Source: Hoeflea_A sp039025395 (GTDB lineage: Bacteria; Pseudomonadota; Alphaproteobacteria; Rhizobiales; Rhizobiaceae). Taken from it: DNA of 64,000 nt. Each line of letters starts with the position of its first letter. Positions within the stretch are counted from its first letter, which is position 1. Location: NCBI GenBank assembly GCA_039025395.1, contig JBCCOK010000008.1, positions 43,417-107,416 on the forward strand, read 5' to 3'. Both the position numbers and the translations under genes were made by a program. Positions 1 through 9,471 of the stretch are shown here, piece after piece. Under the pieces are notes generated by a model. The model was not told the DNA's origin. It worked only from the letters and a program-made list of their open reading frames with translations, and searched no databases.

Positions 1-40
1 AATTCGTGCGGAAGCCACCCCTGACGCCCATTGCGTGCGC

Positions 41-1354
41 CTACTCACCTTTTGACTTGCGCGCAAGGCTCAGCCCCTTGGCGGTGCGGTCCGGAAAGCC
101 CTTCCAGTAGGTGTGCTCGGGCTTGAGCGTGCCGTCGTCCTCGGCCGCATAGACGCCGTCGCCGGAATTCTCGATCAGATCCAGATAGGCGCTCATCTCG
201 CCATCGTTCTTGAGATACTGGCCGAAAAAGGCGGTGACGAAATGTTGGGTGATGTTGTTCATGCGCACATTGTCCCACACCGCATCGGCGTAATGGTCGA
301 AGGGGATGAAATCGAGATGCTCGGACGGCTGCCAGGATTCCGCCGGAGCGGGGATCGGCGCGCCGGCATTGTGGTTGGCATACTGGAAGGTCAAGAGATA
401 ACGGTCCGTGTTCGTGCTGCCGTCGAAGATCGCCTTGGTGCCGTTCTCGTAGCCCGAGACATCGTCATCGCTGCCGGAAATGTAGAACATCGGAATGCGC
501 ACGCCGGACAGCCCGGCGCCATCCCAGAAACCGGTGTTCATGCCCCAGGGCGCGATCGCCACCGCCGCCTTGATCCGCGGGTCGATCAACGCCTCGTGGC
601 TTTCGCTGCCCGCCAGGTGCACAGCCAGCGTGCCTTTGGGCGCGCCCCAGGGAAATTCGGTACTCGCCTGGGTCACACCGCCGCCAGCGGTGATCACGGC
701 GCCATAGCCGCCCATGGAATAGCCGATGATGCCGGTGTCATCGGCATTGACCAGCCCGTTCAGGAAACTGTCCGCCTGTTTGGACATTGTGTCGATGGTA
801 TCAAGCACGAACGTCTGATCGAGCGAACGGTTGACGAGGGTCGAGCCGAAGGCGGCGCGATTGTCATAGGTGCTTTCGGTGTGGTCGATGGATACCACGA
901 CATAGCCTTTGCTCGCCAGGTTTTCGCCGAGATGGCTCAACAGGAAGCGGTTGCCCGGATAGCCGTGGGAAACGATGATGAGCGGATAGCCGGCGTCGGG
1001 CGAAGCGGGCTCGGCATCGCGGACGGCCCTGCCAGTCAGGTCAACCGTGGTGACGCCGTCGCGCAGCAAAACGCCCTCATAGGTGCCGCCCGAACCGGTG
1101 CCGGCGGCGGCGGGATACCAGATTTCCAGCGTCAGCGGCCGATCGTAGCGCGGCAGGCTCTGGGCGTTCTCGACGTTCAAGATGTCGATCTGATCGGGGT
1201 TGGTGACGGTCATCGTGCGCACGCCAACCGGTGCATCGCCGAAGGCGGCAAGTTCGGGTGCATCGGGGCGGATCTGATCGACGCGGTTGTCCGCTGCCAT
1301 GAGCGGCGTGCAAAGCACGGCCGCGACCACAATAGCTCCTATAGCCTGTTTCAT
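41..1354 (-). CDS. Exported alpha/beta hydrolase (PAF-acetylhydrolase/dienelactone hydrolase-like)
   Basis: A 437-residue protein with a clear Sec signal peptide (hydrophobic residues 5-18, cleavage near residue 20 after PLMA), so it should act in the periplasm or outside the cell. The hydrolase core begins around residue 120: a SHGYPG oxyanion-type turn at 129-134 and the nucleophile elbow GYSMGGYG at 211-218 with Ser213 as catalytic serine. This is the layout of the platelet-activating factor acetylhydrolase/dienelactone hydrolase group of esterases. The natural substrate cannot be told from sequence. It stands alone, on the same strand as the glycosyltransferase behind it, with 181 bp between them. 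Confidence 0.8.
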   Translation of the reverse strand: MKQAIGAIVVAAVLCTPLMAADNRVDQIRPDAPELAAFGDAPVGVRTMTVTNPDQIDILNVENAQSLPRYDRPLTLEIWYPAAAGTGSGGTYEGVLLRDGVTTVDLTGRAVRDAEPASPDAGYPLIIVSHGYPGNRFLLSHLGENLASKGYVVVSIDHTESTYDNRAAFGSTLVNRSLDQTFVLDTIDTMSKQADSFLNGLVNADDTGIIGYSMGGYGAVITAGGGVTQASTEFPWGAPKGTLAVHLAGSESHEALIDPRIKAAVAIAPWGMNTGFWDGAGLSGVRIPMFYISGSDDDVSGYENGTKAIFDGSTNTDRYLLTFQYANHNAGAPIPAPAESWQPSEHLDFIPFDHYADAVWDNVRMNNITQHFVTAFFGQYLKNDGEMSAYLDLIENSGDGVYAAEDDGTLKPEHTYWKGFPDRTAKGLSLARKSKGE

Positions 1355-1535
1355 TGTCTACTCCCCGTTGCGCTGAAAATTGGATCGTCCGCTCGGCCGA
1401 GACGGCATGGCGCTGCCCGTCTTGCCGGGCAGGTTGTTACTTTATGGCCGCGACATTTGCGTGACAACATCCGATTGCAGGCACCGACTCCGGTTCCGGC
1501 CAGGCGCGCCGCTGCGGCGAGATTGCCATGCACCG

Positions 1536-3209
1536 TCAATTGGCAGCGATGCGGTAGAGGCGCACCGATACCTGCTGGCCGCGCGAATAGTTGAAGCCGG
1601 AGATCCGCTCGAGCGCCTCGGCTTGCGCGCCGGCCTCGCCGAGCGCGGTCAGGAATGCCGGCCTGTCCTGCTCGGTCAGCGCCGCCATGGCGCATTCCGG
1701 ATCGGCCAGCAAATGCTCTGCGGCACGGCCCGGGCCGGTGAGCATCGTTTGCGTGCCGGCGAGAAACACCAGGCTCGGCTCATGATAGGTCACGGCGGCA
1801 AGCGTTGAGTCTTCGCAGGCCTTCAGTTCATCGAACCGTTCGGCGATCTGCCGGCTAATCCATATCTGATCGATGTTCGGCAGAATGGTGGTAAACATCA
1901 GGCCGTAGGCGGCGGTGGCCGTGATCATGGCGACAAAGACGCGCCGTATTGGCGAAAGCTCAAGGCCGTAGCCGAGACCAAACCAGCAGGCCATGAGCAG
2001 CAGCATCACCATCGGAATGGTCCAGAAAGAAAAATCCCTGCCGAAATAGATCGGCACAATGACGGCGATGACCGACAAGCCGATGGTGACGAAGACGACG
2101 CCAAATCCGGTGATGCCGTGAACCAGACGCTGCCACCAGCGCGGCTGCTCCAGGGTGCGTACCGCCTGGCTGAGATACCAGCCGCCAAGCAGCAGCAGCG
2201 CCGGATAGGCCGGCAGGATGTAATGCGGCACCTTTACCGGGATCAACTCGAACAAGACCCAAAGCGGCACATACCAGGCGACACAAAAAAGCAGGCCCGG
2301 ATCTTCAAACATGCGCCTGAGCGCATAGGTACCGCCGATCACGGCGACAAGGCCAAACGGCCACATGTAAAGCGAGTAGGTTAACAGGTAGTAGCCCGGG
2401 AGCGTGCCGCTTGCCTCGCCGGCTCCGAAGATGCTCGCAAACAGACCGCTTCCAAGTGCCTGCCGCCAGTAAGCGCCATCGCTTTCCAGAGTGATAAGCA
2501 CCATCCACGGCAGCGCGATCAGGAGGGCAAGAAGCACGCCGCGCAGCGGCCGGAGATCGGCCAGCCAGGCGCGGCTGCGCTGTCTGTCGGCGAGCAGCAG
2601 GAACAGGACCGTGACAAGGCTGAGCAGCGGCGTGATCGGCCCCTTGATCAGGATCGCAACGGCTTGCGCGATCCAGAAGCCCAGCGCGACAGACATTGGC
2701 GCCGGTGCGCTTTCGCGTGCGCCAAGGTAAACGCGGGCGAGGCATCCTTGCGCGATAATCGACACCAGCAGCAGGACGGAATCGGCTTTTGCCAGCCGTC
2801 CCTCAAAGCCGGCTCCGAAGATGCCGGCCAGCATCAGTGCAGCAATGAGGCCCGCGACCGGTCCGAACATTGCCTGTCCAACCCAGTACAAGGCCGCGAC
2901 AGATGCGGCCATGGCAATCACAGAGACGATGCGATAGGCGGCAACGGGCGCATCCTCGCCGCCGGACAAGGCAACAACAAAAGATTGAAGCCAGTAGATG
3001 CCGACCGGACTGTCATAGCGAGGTTCGGTCTGAAAACGGATATCGACCAGGTCTCCGCTTTCAACCATTTGCTTTGTTACCTGAAGATAACGCGCCTCGT
3101 CACGGTCCACCGGCGGCATTTGCGTTATGCCGGGCGCAAGCACCGCCAGACCCAGCAAAAACAGCATCACATATCGCAGCAAGTGCGCCCCTTCCCAACT
3201 GAATCGCAT
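1536..3209 (-). CDS. GT39/ArnT-like membrane glycosyltransferase
   Basis: A 557-residue polytopic membrane protein with about a dozen hydrophobic segments. Near the N-terminus it has the acidic motif DRDEAR at residues 35-40, in the first periplasmic loop; this Asp-Glu pair is the catalytic signature of GT-C family glycosyltransferases of the ArnT/PMT (GT39) type, which use polyprenyl-phosphate sugars. Likely role: transfer of a sugar to lipid A or another envelope acceptor on the periplasmic face. No arn biosynthetic genes lie beside it, so the donor sugar is unknown. The start has a weak ribosome site; an internal start a few codons later is possible. Confidence 0.8.
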   Translation of the reverse strand: MRFSWEGAHLLRYVMLFLLGLAVLAPGITQMPPVDRDEARYLQVTKQMVESGDLVDIRFQTEPRYDSPVGIYWLQSFVVALSGGEDAPVAAYRIVSVIAMAASVAALYWVGQAMFGPVAGLIAALMLAGIFGAGFEGRLAKADSVLLLVSIIAQGCLARVYLGARESAPAPMSVALGFWIAQAVAILIKGPITPLLSLVTVLFLLLADRQRSRAWLADLRPLRGVLLALLIALPWMVLITLESDGAYWRQALGSGLFASIFGAGEASGTLPGYYLLTYSLYMWPFGLVAVIGGTYALRRMFEDPGLLFCVAWYVPLWVLFELIPVKVPHYILPAYPALLLLGGWYLSQAVRTLEQPRWWQRLVHGITGFGVVFVTIGLSVIAVIVPIYFGRDFSFWTIPMVMLLLMACWFGLGYGLELSPIRRVFVAMITATAAYGLMFTTILPNIDQIWISRQIAERFDELKACEDSTLAAVTYHEPSLVFLAGTQTMLTGPGRAAEHLLADPECAMAALTEQDRPAFLTALGEAGAQAEALERISGFNYSRGQQVSVRLYRIAAN

Positions 3210-3478
3210 ACCGGCGTGCAGTTGTATGTGATCGTATGTGATTTCGAAATCGAATTCGAGAATTCCGCAAATTTAGCCAAATAAACATGAACAGGATAAA
3301 AACCCGGCCGGCGACAACCGCTGAAAACCGTTTTTTATCCCGGTCCTGTCCCCCTTGGCCGCGCGCTGCGCTACAAGCCTCAAGTGAACGCAATTTACAT
3401 CTTTTCCTGCAGCGGATAGACCGCCATACTCAGAGGCAACCAAACAACAAAACACATCATGCCCCGGGGAGGAAAATC

Positions 3479-5107
3479 ATGAAAGGATTGATGCAGGACT
3501 GGCCACTCCTGTGCCACAAGATCATCGATCACGCATCCACCTATCACGGCGATCGCGAAATCGTGACGCGCTCGGTCGAAGGACCCATACACCGCACCAA
3601 TTACCGCGGCATTGGCGGCCGCGCCCGACAGGTGGCGAAGCAATTGGAAAAGGACGGCATCGGTTTCGGCGACCGGGTCGCGACGATGGCATGGAATACG
3701 TGGCGGCACCTTGAGGTCTGGTATGGAATACTGGGTCTGGGTGCGGTCTATCACACGCTCAATCCACGCCTGTTTCCGGAACAGATCGCCTGGATCATGA
3801 ACGATGCGGAAGACCGGCTGCTTTTTGTCGACCTGACATTTCTGCCGATTGTCGAAGCCATTGCCGACAAGGTGCCAAGTCTCGAGAAGGTTATTGTACT
3901 GACCGATACGGCACATATGCCGGAAACGAAACTGGCAAATGCCGTGCCCTATGAGGCGTGGGTCGCGCAAGCCGATAGCGATTTCGCGTGGCGCGAGTTC
4001 GACGAAACATCGGCTGCCGGGATGTGTTACACATCTGGTACGACCGGCGACCCTAAAGGCGTCGTTTACTCGCACCGCTCAAACGTTCTCCACGCCATGG
4101 CGGCAGCGCAGCCGGACATGCTGAATCTGGCGTCACGCGACCGGATGATGCCGGTCGTGCCGCTGTTCCATGCCAATGGCTGGTCTACCGCCTTTGTCTG
4201 CCCGATGGTCGGCTCAAGCATGGTGCTGCCGGGCGCCGGCATGGACGGTCAGTCGATCTACGAGTTGTTGACCGAAGAACGCGTCACCATGACCGCTGCC
4301 GTGCCGACCGTGTGGCTCATGTTGCTGCAGCATCTGGAGAAAACCGGTGGCGCGCTGCCCGATCTGGAGAATGTCGTCATTGGCGGTTCGGCCTGCCCGC
4401 GTGCGATCACACAGGCCTTTCAGGATCGATACGGCGCCAATGTCATTCATGCCTGGGGCATGACGGAAATGAGTCCGCTCGGTACGCTTTGTTCGATAAA
4501 GCCTGAATACGCGCATCTCGAAGGTGAAGCAAAGCTGGATCTGCAAGCCAAGCAGGGGCACCCGCCATTTACCGTGGAAATGAAAATCACCGATGATGAA
4601 AACAATGCACTGTCCTGGGACGGCAAGACATTCGGGCGCCTTAAGGTTCGCGGACCGGCAGTCTCATCATCTTACTATAAGGGACGAGGCGCCGAGCAGT
4701 TTGACGAAGACAACTGGTTCGATACCGGCGATGTAGCCCATATCGACCCCCACGGGTACATGGAGATCACGGATCGCGCCAAAGATGTTATCAAGTCGGG
4801 CGGCGAGTGGATTTCTTCAATTGAGCTGGAAAATCTCGCCGTCGGTCACGACGAGGTCGCAGAAGCCGCGGTTATCGGAATCATGCATGAGAAATGGGGT
4901 GAGCGACCGCTGCTGGTCATCGTGCGCAAGGAAGGGCGCGAGCCGACCAAGGACGCCATCCTCGATTTCATGCGCGGCAATATTGCCAAATGGTGGATGC
5001 CGGACGATGTCGTCTTTGTCGACGAAATCCCGCACACGGCGACAGGCAAAATACAAAAAACAGTTCTGCGGGAGCAATTCAAATCATACAGTTTTCCGGC
5101 TGCCTGA
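3479..5107 (+). CDS. Fatty acyl-CoA ligase (AlkK/DmdB-like AMP-binding enzyme)
   Basis: A 542-residue ANL-superfamily adenylate-forming ligase: acid + ATP + CoA to acyl-CoA. Visible motifs are the P-loop YTSGTTGDPKG (about residues 184-194), the A5-type MTEMSP, the A8 hinge around DTGDVAHIDPHGY to KSGGEW (about 420-443) and the C-terminal catalytic lysine in TGKIQK (about 523). Length and N-terminus match the medium-chain acyl-CoA/3-methylmercaptopropionate-CoA ligase subgroup; the substrate is uncertain. The ATG at 3479 is chosen because a strong purine-rich site (GGGGAGG) lies just upstream; an upstream in-frame ATG at 3287 lacks one and would add 64 residues unlike the family. Transcribed divergently from the GT39 gene. 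Confidence 0.9.
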   Translation: MKGLMQDWPLLCHKIIDHASTYHGDREIVTRSVEGPIHRTNYRGIGGRARQVAKQLEKDGIGFGDRVATMAWNTWRHLEVWYGILGLGAVYHTLNPRLFPEQIAWIMNDAEDRLLFVDLTFLPIVEAIADKVPSLEKVIVLTDTAHMPETKLANAVPYEAWVAQADSDFAWREFDETSAAGMCYTSGTTGDPKGVVYSHRSNVLHAMAAAQPDMLNLASRDRMMPVVPLFHANGWSTAFVCPMVGSSMVLPGAGMDGQSIYELLTEERVTMTAAVPTVWLMLLQHLEKTGGALPDLENVVIGGSACPRAITQAFQDRYGANVIHAWGMTEMSPLGTLCSIKPEYAHLEGEAKLDLQAKQGHPPFTVEMKITDDENNALSWDGKTFGRLKVRGPAVSSSYYKGRGAEQFDEDNWFDTGDVAHIDPHGYMEITDRAKDVIKSGGEWISSIELENLAVGHDEVAEAAVIGIMHEKWGERPLLVIVRKEGREPTKDAILDFMRGNIAKWWMPDDVVFVDEIPHTATGKIQKTVLREQFKSYSFPAA

Positions 5108-5200
5108 ACGGGCATCGCAACAGCGGAGAATGCCGGCCGGTATCGACAAGGGGGCAGCCGGCCGTGCTGAGCCGATCTGGCTTGTAATTTAACGGTTTAG

Positions 5201-5230
5201 TGATCCGCGCGAAGGGCGCGGACGTATCTC
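5201..5230 (+). promoter_or_regulatory. Putative ECF (RpoE/ChrR-type) promoter of the FAD oxidoreductase-DUF1365 operon
   Basis: TGATCC at 5201-5206, exactly 18 bp, then TATCTC at 5225-5230; the base before is G. The same GTGATCC-N18-TAT arrangement precedes the sigma factor gene (9501-9472, minus) and the fasciclin gene (9563-9592). It sits 37 bp before the TTG start at 5267. The -35 hexamer resembles the TGATCC element reported for Rhodobacter RpoE promoters. Confidence 0.7.
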
Positions 5231-5266
5231 GATTACTGGGTGACGGAGCAAATCTAGGAGGCGCGG

Positions 5267-6592
5267 TTGAGGAAGCTGAATATTGCGGTGATAGGAGGCG
5301 GCATTGCAGGTCTTTCCTGCGCGTGGTTGTTAAGCAAAGGTCACCACGTTACCCTTTTTGAACGAGCCGACTACCTCGGCGGACATGCGCATACGATCGA
5401 TGTCGAAACAGCCGACGGCGTCATCCCGGTCGACAGCGGTTTCATCGTCTACAATGACGGCAACTACCCGAATCTTTCCGCTCTATTCCGCCATTTGGGC
5501 GTTGAGCGCAAACACTCCGAAATGAGTTTTGCGCTAACGCATGATTCCGGCCGATACGAATATGCCGCGCACGGATCGGGGTATTTCGGCCAGTGGCGCA
5601 ACCTGGTCAATGTCAGCCACTGGATGCTCCTCAAGGAAATTAATCGGTTTTTCCGCAACGCCGGGCGCCGCATAGCCCTTTATCACCCGGACACACCACT
5701 CGGCGAGTTTCTTGAGCAGGAAAATTATTCGCGCGATTTTATCGACGATCACATCGTGCCGATGGGCGCGGCGATATGGTCTTCGTCAGCCAAGAAAATG
5801 CTCGCCTTTCCCGCGAAGAGCTTCATCGAATTCTACGCCAACCACGGAATGCTGCAGTTCAACAACCGGCCGCAATGGAGCACAGTCCTTGGCGGCAGCC
5901 GCAATTATGTCAAGAAACTTGTCGCAGACGCCGCATTCGAAACGGTCTTGAACGCGCGGATAACAGACATTGTTCGACGGCCCGACCGCATCCTTGTGGA
6001 GATGAAAGACGGCGTCACGCGGCTTTTCGATCACGTGGTGATGGCGACCCATGCCGATCAGACGCTGAAGCTCTTGGGTGATACCGATGGGGCGGAGCGT
6101 ATGTTGCTTGAGGCATTTCCGTACCAGGAAAACATCGCCGTCATGCATCGCGATGAAAGCTGGATGCCAAAACGGAACCGGGTCTGGTCAAGCTGGAACT
6201 ACATCAAGTCGCGCGGCAACATGGGCAGCGACCTGTGCGTGACCTATTGGATGAACATGTTGCAGTCCCTGCAAACGCGCAACAACATCTTCGTTACCTT
6301 GAATCCACCGCGCGAAATCGACAGCAAGGCGGTGGTCAAAGCGATGTCCTTCGACCATCCTGTCTTTACCGCCGAGGCCTTCCGCGCTCAGGAAAATATG
6401 CCGATGCTGCAGGGCTACCGGCGCACATGGTACTGCGGCAGTTATCTCGGATACGGTTTTCACGAGGACGGCATTGCAAGCGGTCTTGCAGTGGCAGAAA
6501 AACTGGGCGGTGTCGCGCGGCCCTGGGCCGGCGACCCGGATTTCGACATGCGGCGGACCGGATTTGATGAGTATCTTCAGGTGGCTGAATGA
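5267..6592 (+). CDS. FAD-dependent oxidoreductase of the amine oxidase/desaturase type
   Basis: A 441-residue flavoprotein. The N-terminal dinucleotide fold reads IGGGIAG at residues 9-15 followed by LFERADYLGGHAHT, typical of FAD-binding amine oxidase/phytoene desaturase relatives. The start is a TTG at 5267 with an excellent AGGAG six bases upstream; no better ATG is available. It overlaps the DUF1365 gene by 4 nt (ATGA), so the two are translationally coupled. This pair is widespread beside cyclopropane-fatty-acid-type methyltransferases, and relatives in Rhodobacter take part in making furan fatty acids under RpoE control (recalled knowledge). No methyltransferase is present here. A role in unsaturated or branched acyl-chain modification during photo-oxidative stress is an inference. 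Confidence 0.85.
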   Translation: MRKLNIAVIGGGIAGLSCAWLLSKGHHVTLFERADYLGGHAHTIDVETADGVIPVDSGFIVYNDGNYPNLSALFRHLGVERKHSEMSFALTHDSGRYEYAAHGSGYFGQWRNLVNVSHWMLLKEINRFFRNAGRRIALYHPDTPLGEFLEQENYSRDFIDDHIVPMGAAIWSSSAKKMLAFPAKSFIEFYANHGMLQFNNRPQWSTVLGGSRNYVKKLVADAAFETVLNARITDIVRRPDRILVEMKDGVTRLFDHVVMATHADQTLKLLGDTDGAERMLLEAFPYQENIAVMHRDESWMPKRNRVWSSWNYIKSRGNMGSDLCVTYWMNMLQSLQTRNNIFVTLNPPREIDSKAVVKAMSFDHPVFTAEAFRAQENMPMLQGYRRTWYCGSYLGYGFHEDGIASGLAVAEKLGGVARPWAGDPDFDMRRTGFDEYLQVAE

Positions 6593-7374
6593 TCAGTGAA
6601 GCGATTTACGCCGGCAAAGTTGTTCACCGACGGCTGCGTCCAGCGCCACACCGTCTGGAATACTCGGTTTTCTCGCTTCTTGCCGACATCGACCGCCTGC
6701 CCGATCTCGGCCGCCGGCTCTGGCTGTTTTCGCATAACCGCTTCAATCTGTTTTCCGTACATGAACGCGACCACGGTACCGGAAACGATCTCAAACAGCA
6801 CCTATTGAAGTGTACGGAAGAGGCGCTGGGGGTTCATGACGTACAGCGCTTTCTGATGCTGTGTTACCCGCGTGTGTTTGGATATGTTTTTAATCCGCTG
6901 ACCGTCTACTATGGGCTCGACGGCCAAGGGCGCACGGCAATCGTTATCTACGAGGTCAGCAACACTTTCGGCGAACGTCATACTTATGCGCTGAGCGCGC
7001 AAGAAGCCGACGACGGCGTCATACGTCAGGACAGTGTCAAAGTGTTTCACGTCTCTCCATTCAACAAGGTTGAGGGCCGCTATTCGTTCAGGACACGGTT
7101 GCCGGGTGACGATGCGTCTGTCGGCATATTGCTGAAAGATGACGGTGGACCGCTGGTCGCAGCGCACTTCAACGGGCGTTTCCGATCTTTGAGCGACGGC
7201 ACGCTCGTCAAGTTGTTCTCCGCCTATGGTTTCATGACCGCCAAGGTGTGGCTCGCTATCCGCTATGAAGCGTTGAAACTGTGGGCCAAACGCGTTCCCT
7301 TTTTCTCCAAGCCTCCGGCACCGGACACGCTGCTCACCACGGACCGTCCACGCGGCCGCGACATGGCCGCATGA
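6589..7374 (+). CDS. DUF1365 family protein
   Basis: A 261-residue protein of the DUF1365 family, recognised from the N-terminal pattern IYAGKVVHRRLRP, the central CYPRVFGYVFNPLTVYY and the later FHVSPFN motif. Biochemical function is not established; family members nearly always sit between an FAD amine-oxidase-like gene and a cyclopropane synthase-like methyltransferase, so it is thought to belong to membrane-lipid modification. Its ATG overlaps the stop of the preceding flavoprotein by 4 nt. The expected methyltransferase does not follow; instead the gene converges on the SDR of the sigma-factor operon after only 18 bp. Confidence 0.85.
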   Translation: MISEAIYAGKVVHRRLRPAPHRLEYSVFSLLADIDRLPDLGRRLWLFSHNRFNLFSVHERDHGTGNDLKQHLLKCTEEALGVHDVQRFLMLCYPRVFGYVFNPLTVYYGLDGQGRTAIVIYEVSNTFGERHTYALSAQEADDGVIRQDSVKVFHVSPFNKVEGRYSFRTRLPGDDASVGILLKDDGGPLVAAHFNGRFRSLSDGTLVKLFSAYGFMTAKVWLAIRYEALKLWAKRVPFFSKPPAPDTLLTTDRPRGRDMAA

Positions 7375-7392
7375 ACAACTGGACGTGAGCCG

Positions 7393-8160
7393 TTACTGGT
7401 TTTTACCTTCGCCCCCTATGCGTCCGGCCAGCCAATAGAAGACCCTGTATGGTAAAAAATTGAGCGCGCGCATGAATGTGGTGAACCCAAAGGGAAAAAA
7501 GATAGCTGGTTTCTGCTTTAAGATGCCGTCGAGCATTTTTTCCGCGGCAGCCTCAGAGCTTATAATCCCGGGCATCTTATAGGTGTTTACCCGTGACATA
7601 GGCGTATCGACAAAACCAGGGTTCACCAGCGTGACGACGATGCCGTATTTGCGCAACTCAACGGTCAGGGTTTCGGTCAGGTGCGAAAGCGCAGCCTTGC
7701 TGGAACCGTAAGCAGCCGCGGTAGGCAGGCCGCGATAGCCGGCGACCGACGAAACAATGACAATATGGCCACTACCCTGTTTCTTCATACCCGGCAGCAC
7801 GGCATTAACGATATTGACCGCGCCGAAGTAATTGATTTCCATTGTCTGGCGCATCTTGTCGATGTCCATCGAATCCGCGGACATCGGATGCCAAACGCCG
7901 GCGCAGAATACAGCGAGGTCTATGCTGCCGAAACGCTGCTCGATCTCTTCAGCGGTTTTATAGGCCGCCTCGTGGTCGGTTACATCGAGCGGATATGAGA
8001 CAATATGTTGGCCAGAGTTTGCGACGCTCTCCAGCCCTTCTTTTGAACGCGCCGAAACAGCAATGTGATCGGCGCGATCATCCGCCAGTTTTGCAAGGCT
8101 TGCGCCAATGCCGGAACTTGCTCCGACAATCCATACATTGCCGAGCCGGCGTTGCACCAT
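7393..8160 (-). CDS. Short-chain dehydrogenase/reductase, third gene of the ECF sigma operon
   Basis: A 255-residue classical SDR. The cofactor loop is GASSGIG (about residues 13-19), the NAG motif is replaced by CAGV, and the catalytic Tyr-x-x-x-Lys is AYGSSK with a Ser in the preceding VSSVAG. The hydrophobic C-terminus suggests membrane association. It starts 7 bp after the ChrR stop and so is probably transcribed with the sigma factor and anti-sigma factor. An SDR also occurs in RpoE-controlled operons of Rhodobacter (recalled), but the substrate here is unknown. Confidence 0.85.
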   Translation of the reverse strand: MVQRRLGNVWIVGASSGIGASLAKLADDRADHIAVSARSKEGLESVANSGQHIVSYPLDVTDHEAAYKTAEEIEQRFGSIDLAVFCAGVWHPMSADSMDIDKMRQTMEINYFGAVNIVNAVLPGMKKQGSGHIVIVSSVAGYRGLPTAAAYGSSKAALSHLTETLTVELRKYGIVVTLVNPGFVDTPMSRVNTYKMPGIISSEAAAEKMLDGILKQKPAIFFPFGFTTFMRALNFLPYRVFYWLAGRIGGEGKNQ

Positions 8161-8167
8161 AGGCCGG

Positions 8168-8848
8168 TCAGATCCCCACGAGCGGCTGCAGCAGGCGGCT
8201 CATGACACCCTTGAACTGGGTCGGTTCTTCGGTCGCAACGACGCAAACACATGCTTCCGCCGAATCCACAAAGGGTTGATGTTCTACATGTTCATCCAGA
8301 TCAGCAATGTCTCCGCGGCCAAAACGGCCAAATGTATCGCTGTAAGATCCGCGAAGAACAAGCGTCATTTCCACGCCGCCATGACCATGTTCCGGCATTT
8401 TGCGGCCCGGGCCAATCTTCAACATGAAGAGGGATGACGAAGTACCTGCCATTTCAATCCGGTGACGATGGACACCAGGCGCGAGCCATTGCCAGTCCAA
8501 TGCGTCGATCGAGTCACCGATAAGGCCCTGGAGAGGCAACGGAACTTCGGCATTGACCTGTGTAGAGACCTCCTTAGGCCTTTCCATAACCGCAGCCGTT
8601 GCCGTTGGCCGGTTTTCGGCTTCAGCATCGAGCAGATGGGAGATGCGTGCAAACGCATCAGCCGACACATCTGCCTGCGGACCGTGTTCAAGACAATCTC
8701 CGCCAAGGGCTTCAGCCATTCGCACGGCATTGCGGCATGTTTCGCACATGGCCAAGTGCGAGGCGACAATAACACAGAATGCGGGATCGAGGTCTCCGCT
8801 TGCGTAGCGCATTAGCGACGCATCATCGAGGTGATGATGGATGCTCAT
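8168..8848 (-). CDS. chrR: ChrR-type zinc-binding anti-sigma factor with cupin domain
   Basis: A 226-residue two-domain protein. Residues 1-80 hold the ZAS zinc-binding anti-sigma domain, with an early His and the HLAMCETC motif (H-x3-C-x2-C) around residues 31-38. Residues about 105-215 form a cupin domain with the metal ligands visible as EHGH, the Glu of GGVE, and a later His in EHVEHQ. In Rhodobacter sphaeroides ChrR binds RpoE and releases it on singlet oxygen, the cupin domain being needed for the response. The gene overlaps the sigma gene by 4 nt (ATGA), which fits stoichiometric co-synthesis of the pair. Confidence 0.92.
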   Translation of the reverse strand: MSIHHHLDDASLMRYASGDLDPAFCVIVASHLAMCETCRNAVRMAEALGGDCLEHGPQADVSADAFARISHLLDAEAENRPTATAAVMERPKEVSTQVNAEVPLPLQGLIGDSIDALDWQWLAPGVHRHRIEMAGTSSSLFMLKIGPGRKMPEHGHGGVEMTLVLRGSYSDTFGRFGRGDIADLDEHVEHQPFVDSAEACVCVVATEEPTQFKGVMSRLLQPLVGI

Positions 8849-9444
8849 TTCAGATCCTCAAGCTTCTCTTTCAGCTTTTTATATGCCAGCCGGGTCCGCG
8901 ATTTCACGGTACCAATTGGCAAGTCAAGTTTTGCCGCTATCTCGCTTTGCGGCATGAATTTCAAAAAGGCGAGTTCGATCACTGTTTTTTGCTCTTCCGG
9001 CAACAATTCCAGCGCCTCACGCACCCGTTCCTCGTTTTGGCTTCCGATTACCCTCGTTTCCGCATCAGGCGCTTCACAGGCGATCGAAACCGTTTCCACA
9101 TCAACATACGGCTGCACCGGTTGCCGGCGCAGGCGGTCGATACGTGCATTGCGGGCGATGGTAAAAATCCATGTTGCAACGCTGCCGCGTCCGGCCGAGT
9201 AAAGCGCAGCCTTTCGCCAAACCGTCAACATGACCTCTTGCATCATATCCTCGGCGAGGTCGTTGCTGGCGCCCGAGCTCAGCATCATGCCCTTCACCTT
9301 GGGCCCAAAAATCAAGAAAAGCGCTTCGAAAGCCTTTCGATCCTTGGAAGAAGCGACATCCGCTATCAACGTTTCGTGGAGTGACTGCTCCGGACGTTCA
9401 TCCGGCGCCTCCGTCGTTTCTTCCATACTCAAGGCTTTCAGCAT
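8845..9444 (-). CDS. rpoE: ECF sigma factor (RpoE/ECF11-like, ChrR partner)
   Basis: A 199-residue sigma-70 family protein with only regions 2 and 4. Region 2 (about residues 35-105) includes DLAEDMMQEVMLTVWRKA and the -10 recognition stretch VATWIFTIARNARIDRLRR; region 4 (about 135-190) has the helix-turn-helix PQSEIAAKLDLPIGTVKSR. It lies in an operon with chrR and an SDR, and is preceded by a promoter matching those of the neighbouring fasciclin and FAD oxidoreductase genes, implying autoregulation. By analogy with RpoE-ChrR it should respond to singlet oxygen or related membrane damage; this is inferred, not shown. Confidence 0.92.
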   Translation of the reverse strand: MLKALSMEETTEAPDERPEQSLHETLIADVASSKDRKAFEALFLIFGPKVKGMMLSSGASNDLAEDMMQEVMLTVWRKAALYSAGRGSVATWIFTIARNARIDRLRRQPVQPYVDVETVSIACEAPDAETRVIGSQNEERVREALELLPEEQKTVIELAFLKFMPQSEIAAKLDLPIGTVKSRTRLAYKKLKEKLEDLK

Positions 9445-9471
9445 CGCCCGTCTCGATAGTTTGTAATGGAC

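Noticed and set aside
113..1594. 493-codon open frame on the plus strand
   Set aside because: It is antisense to the signal-peptide hydrolase, is rich in Ala/Gly/Val/Arg with no motif, and arises from GC-rich codon bias.
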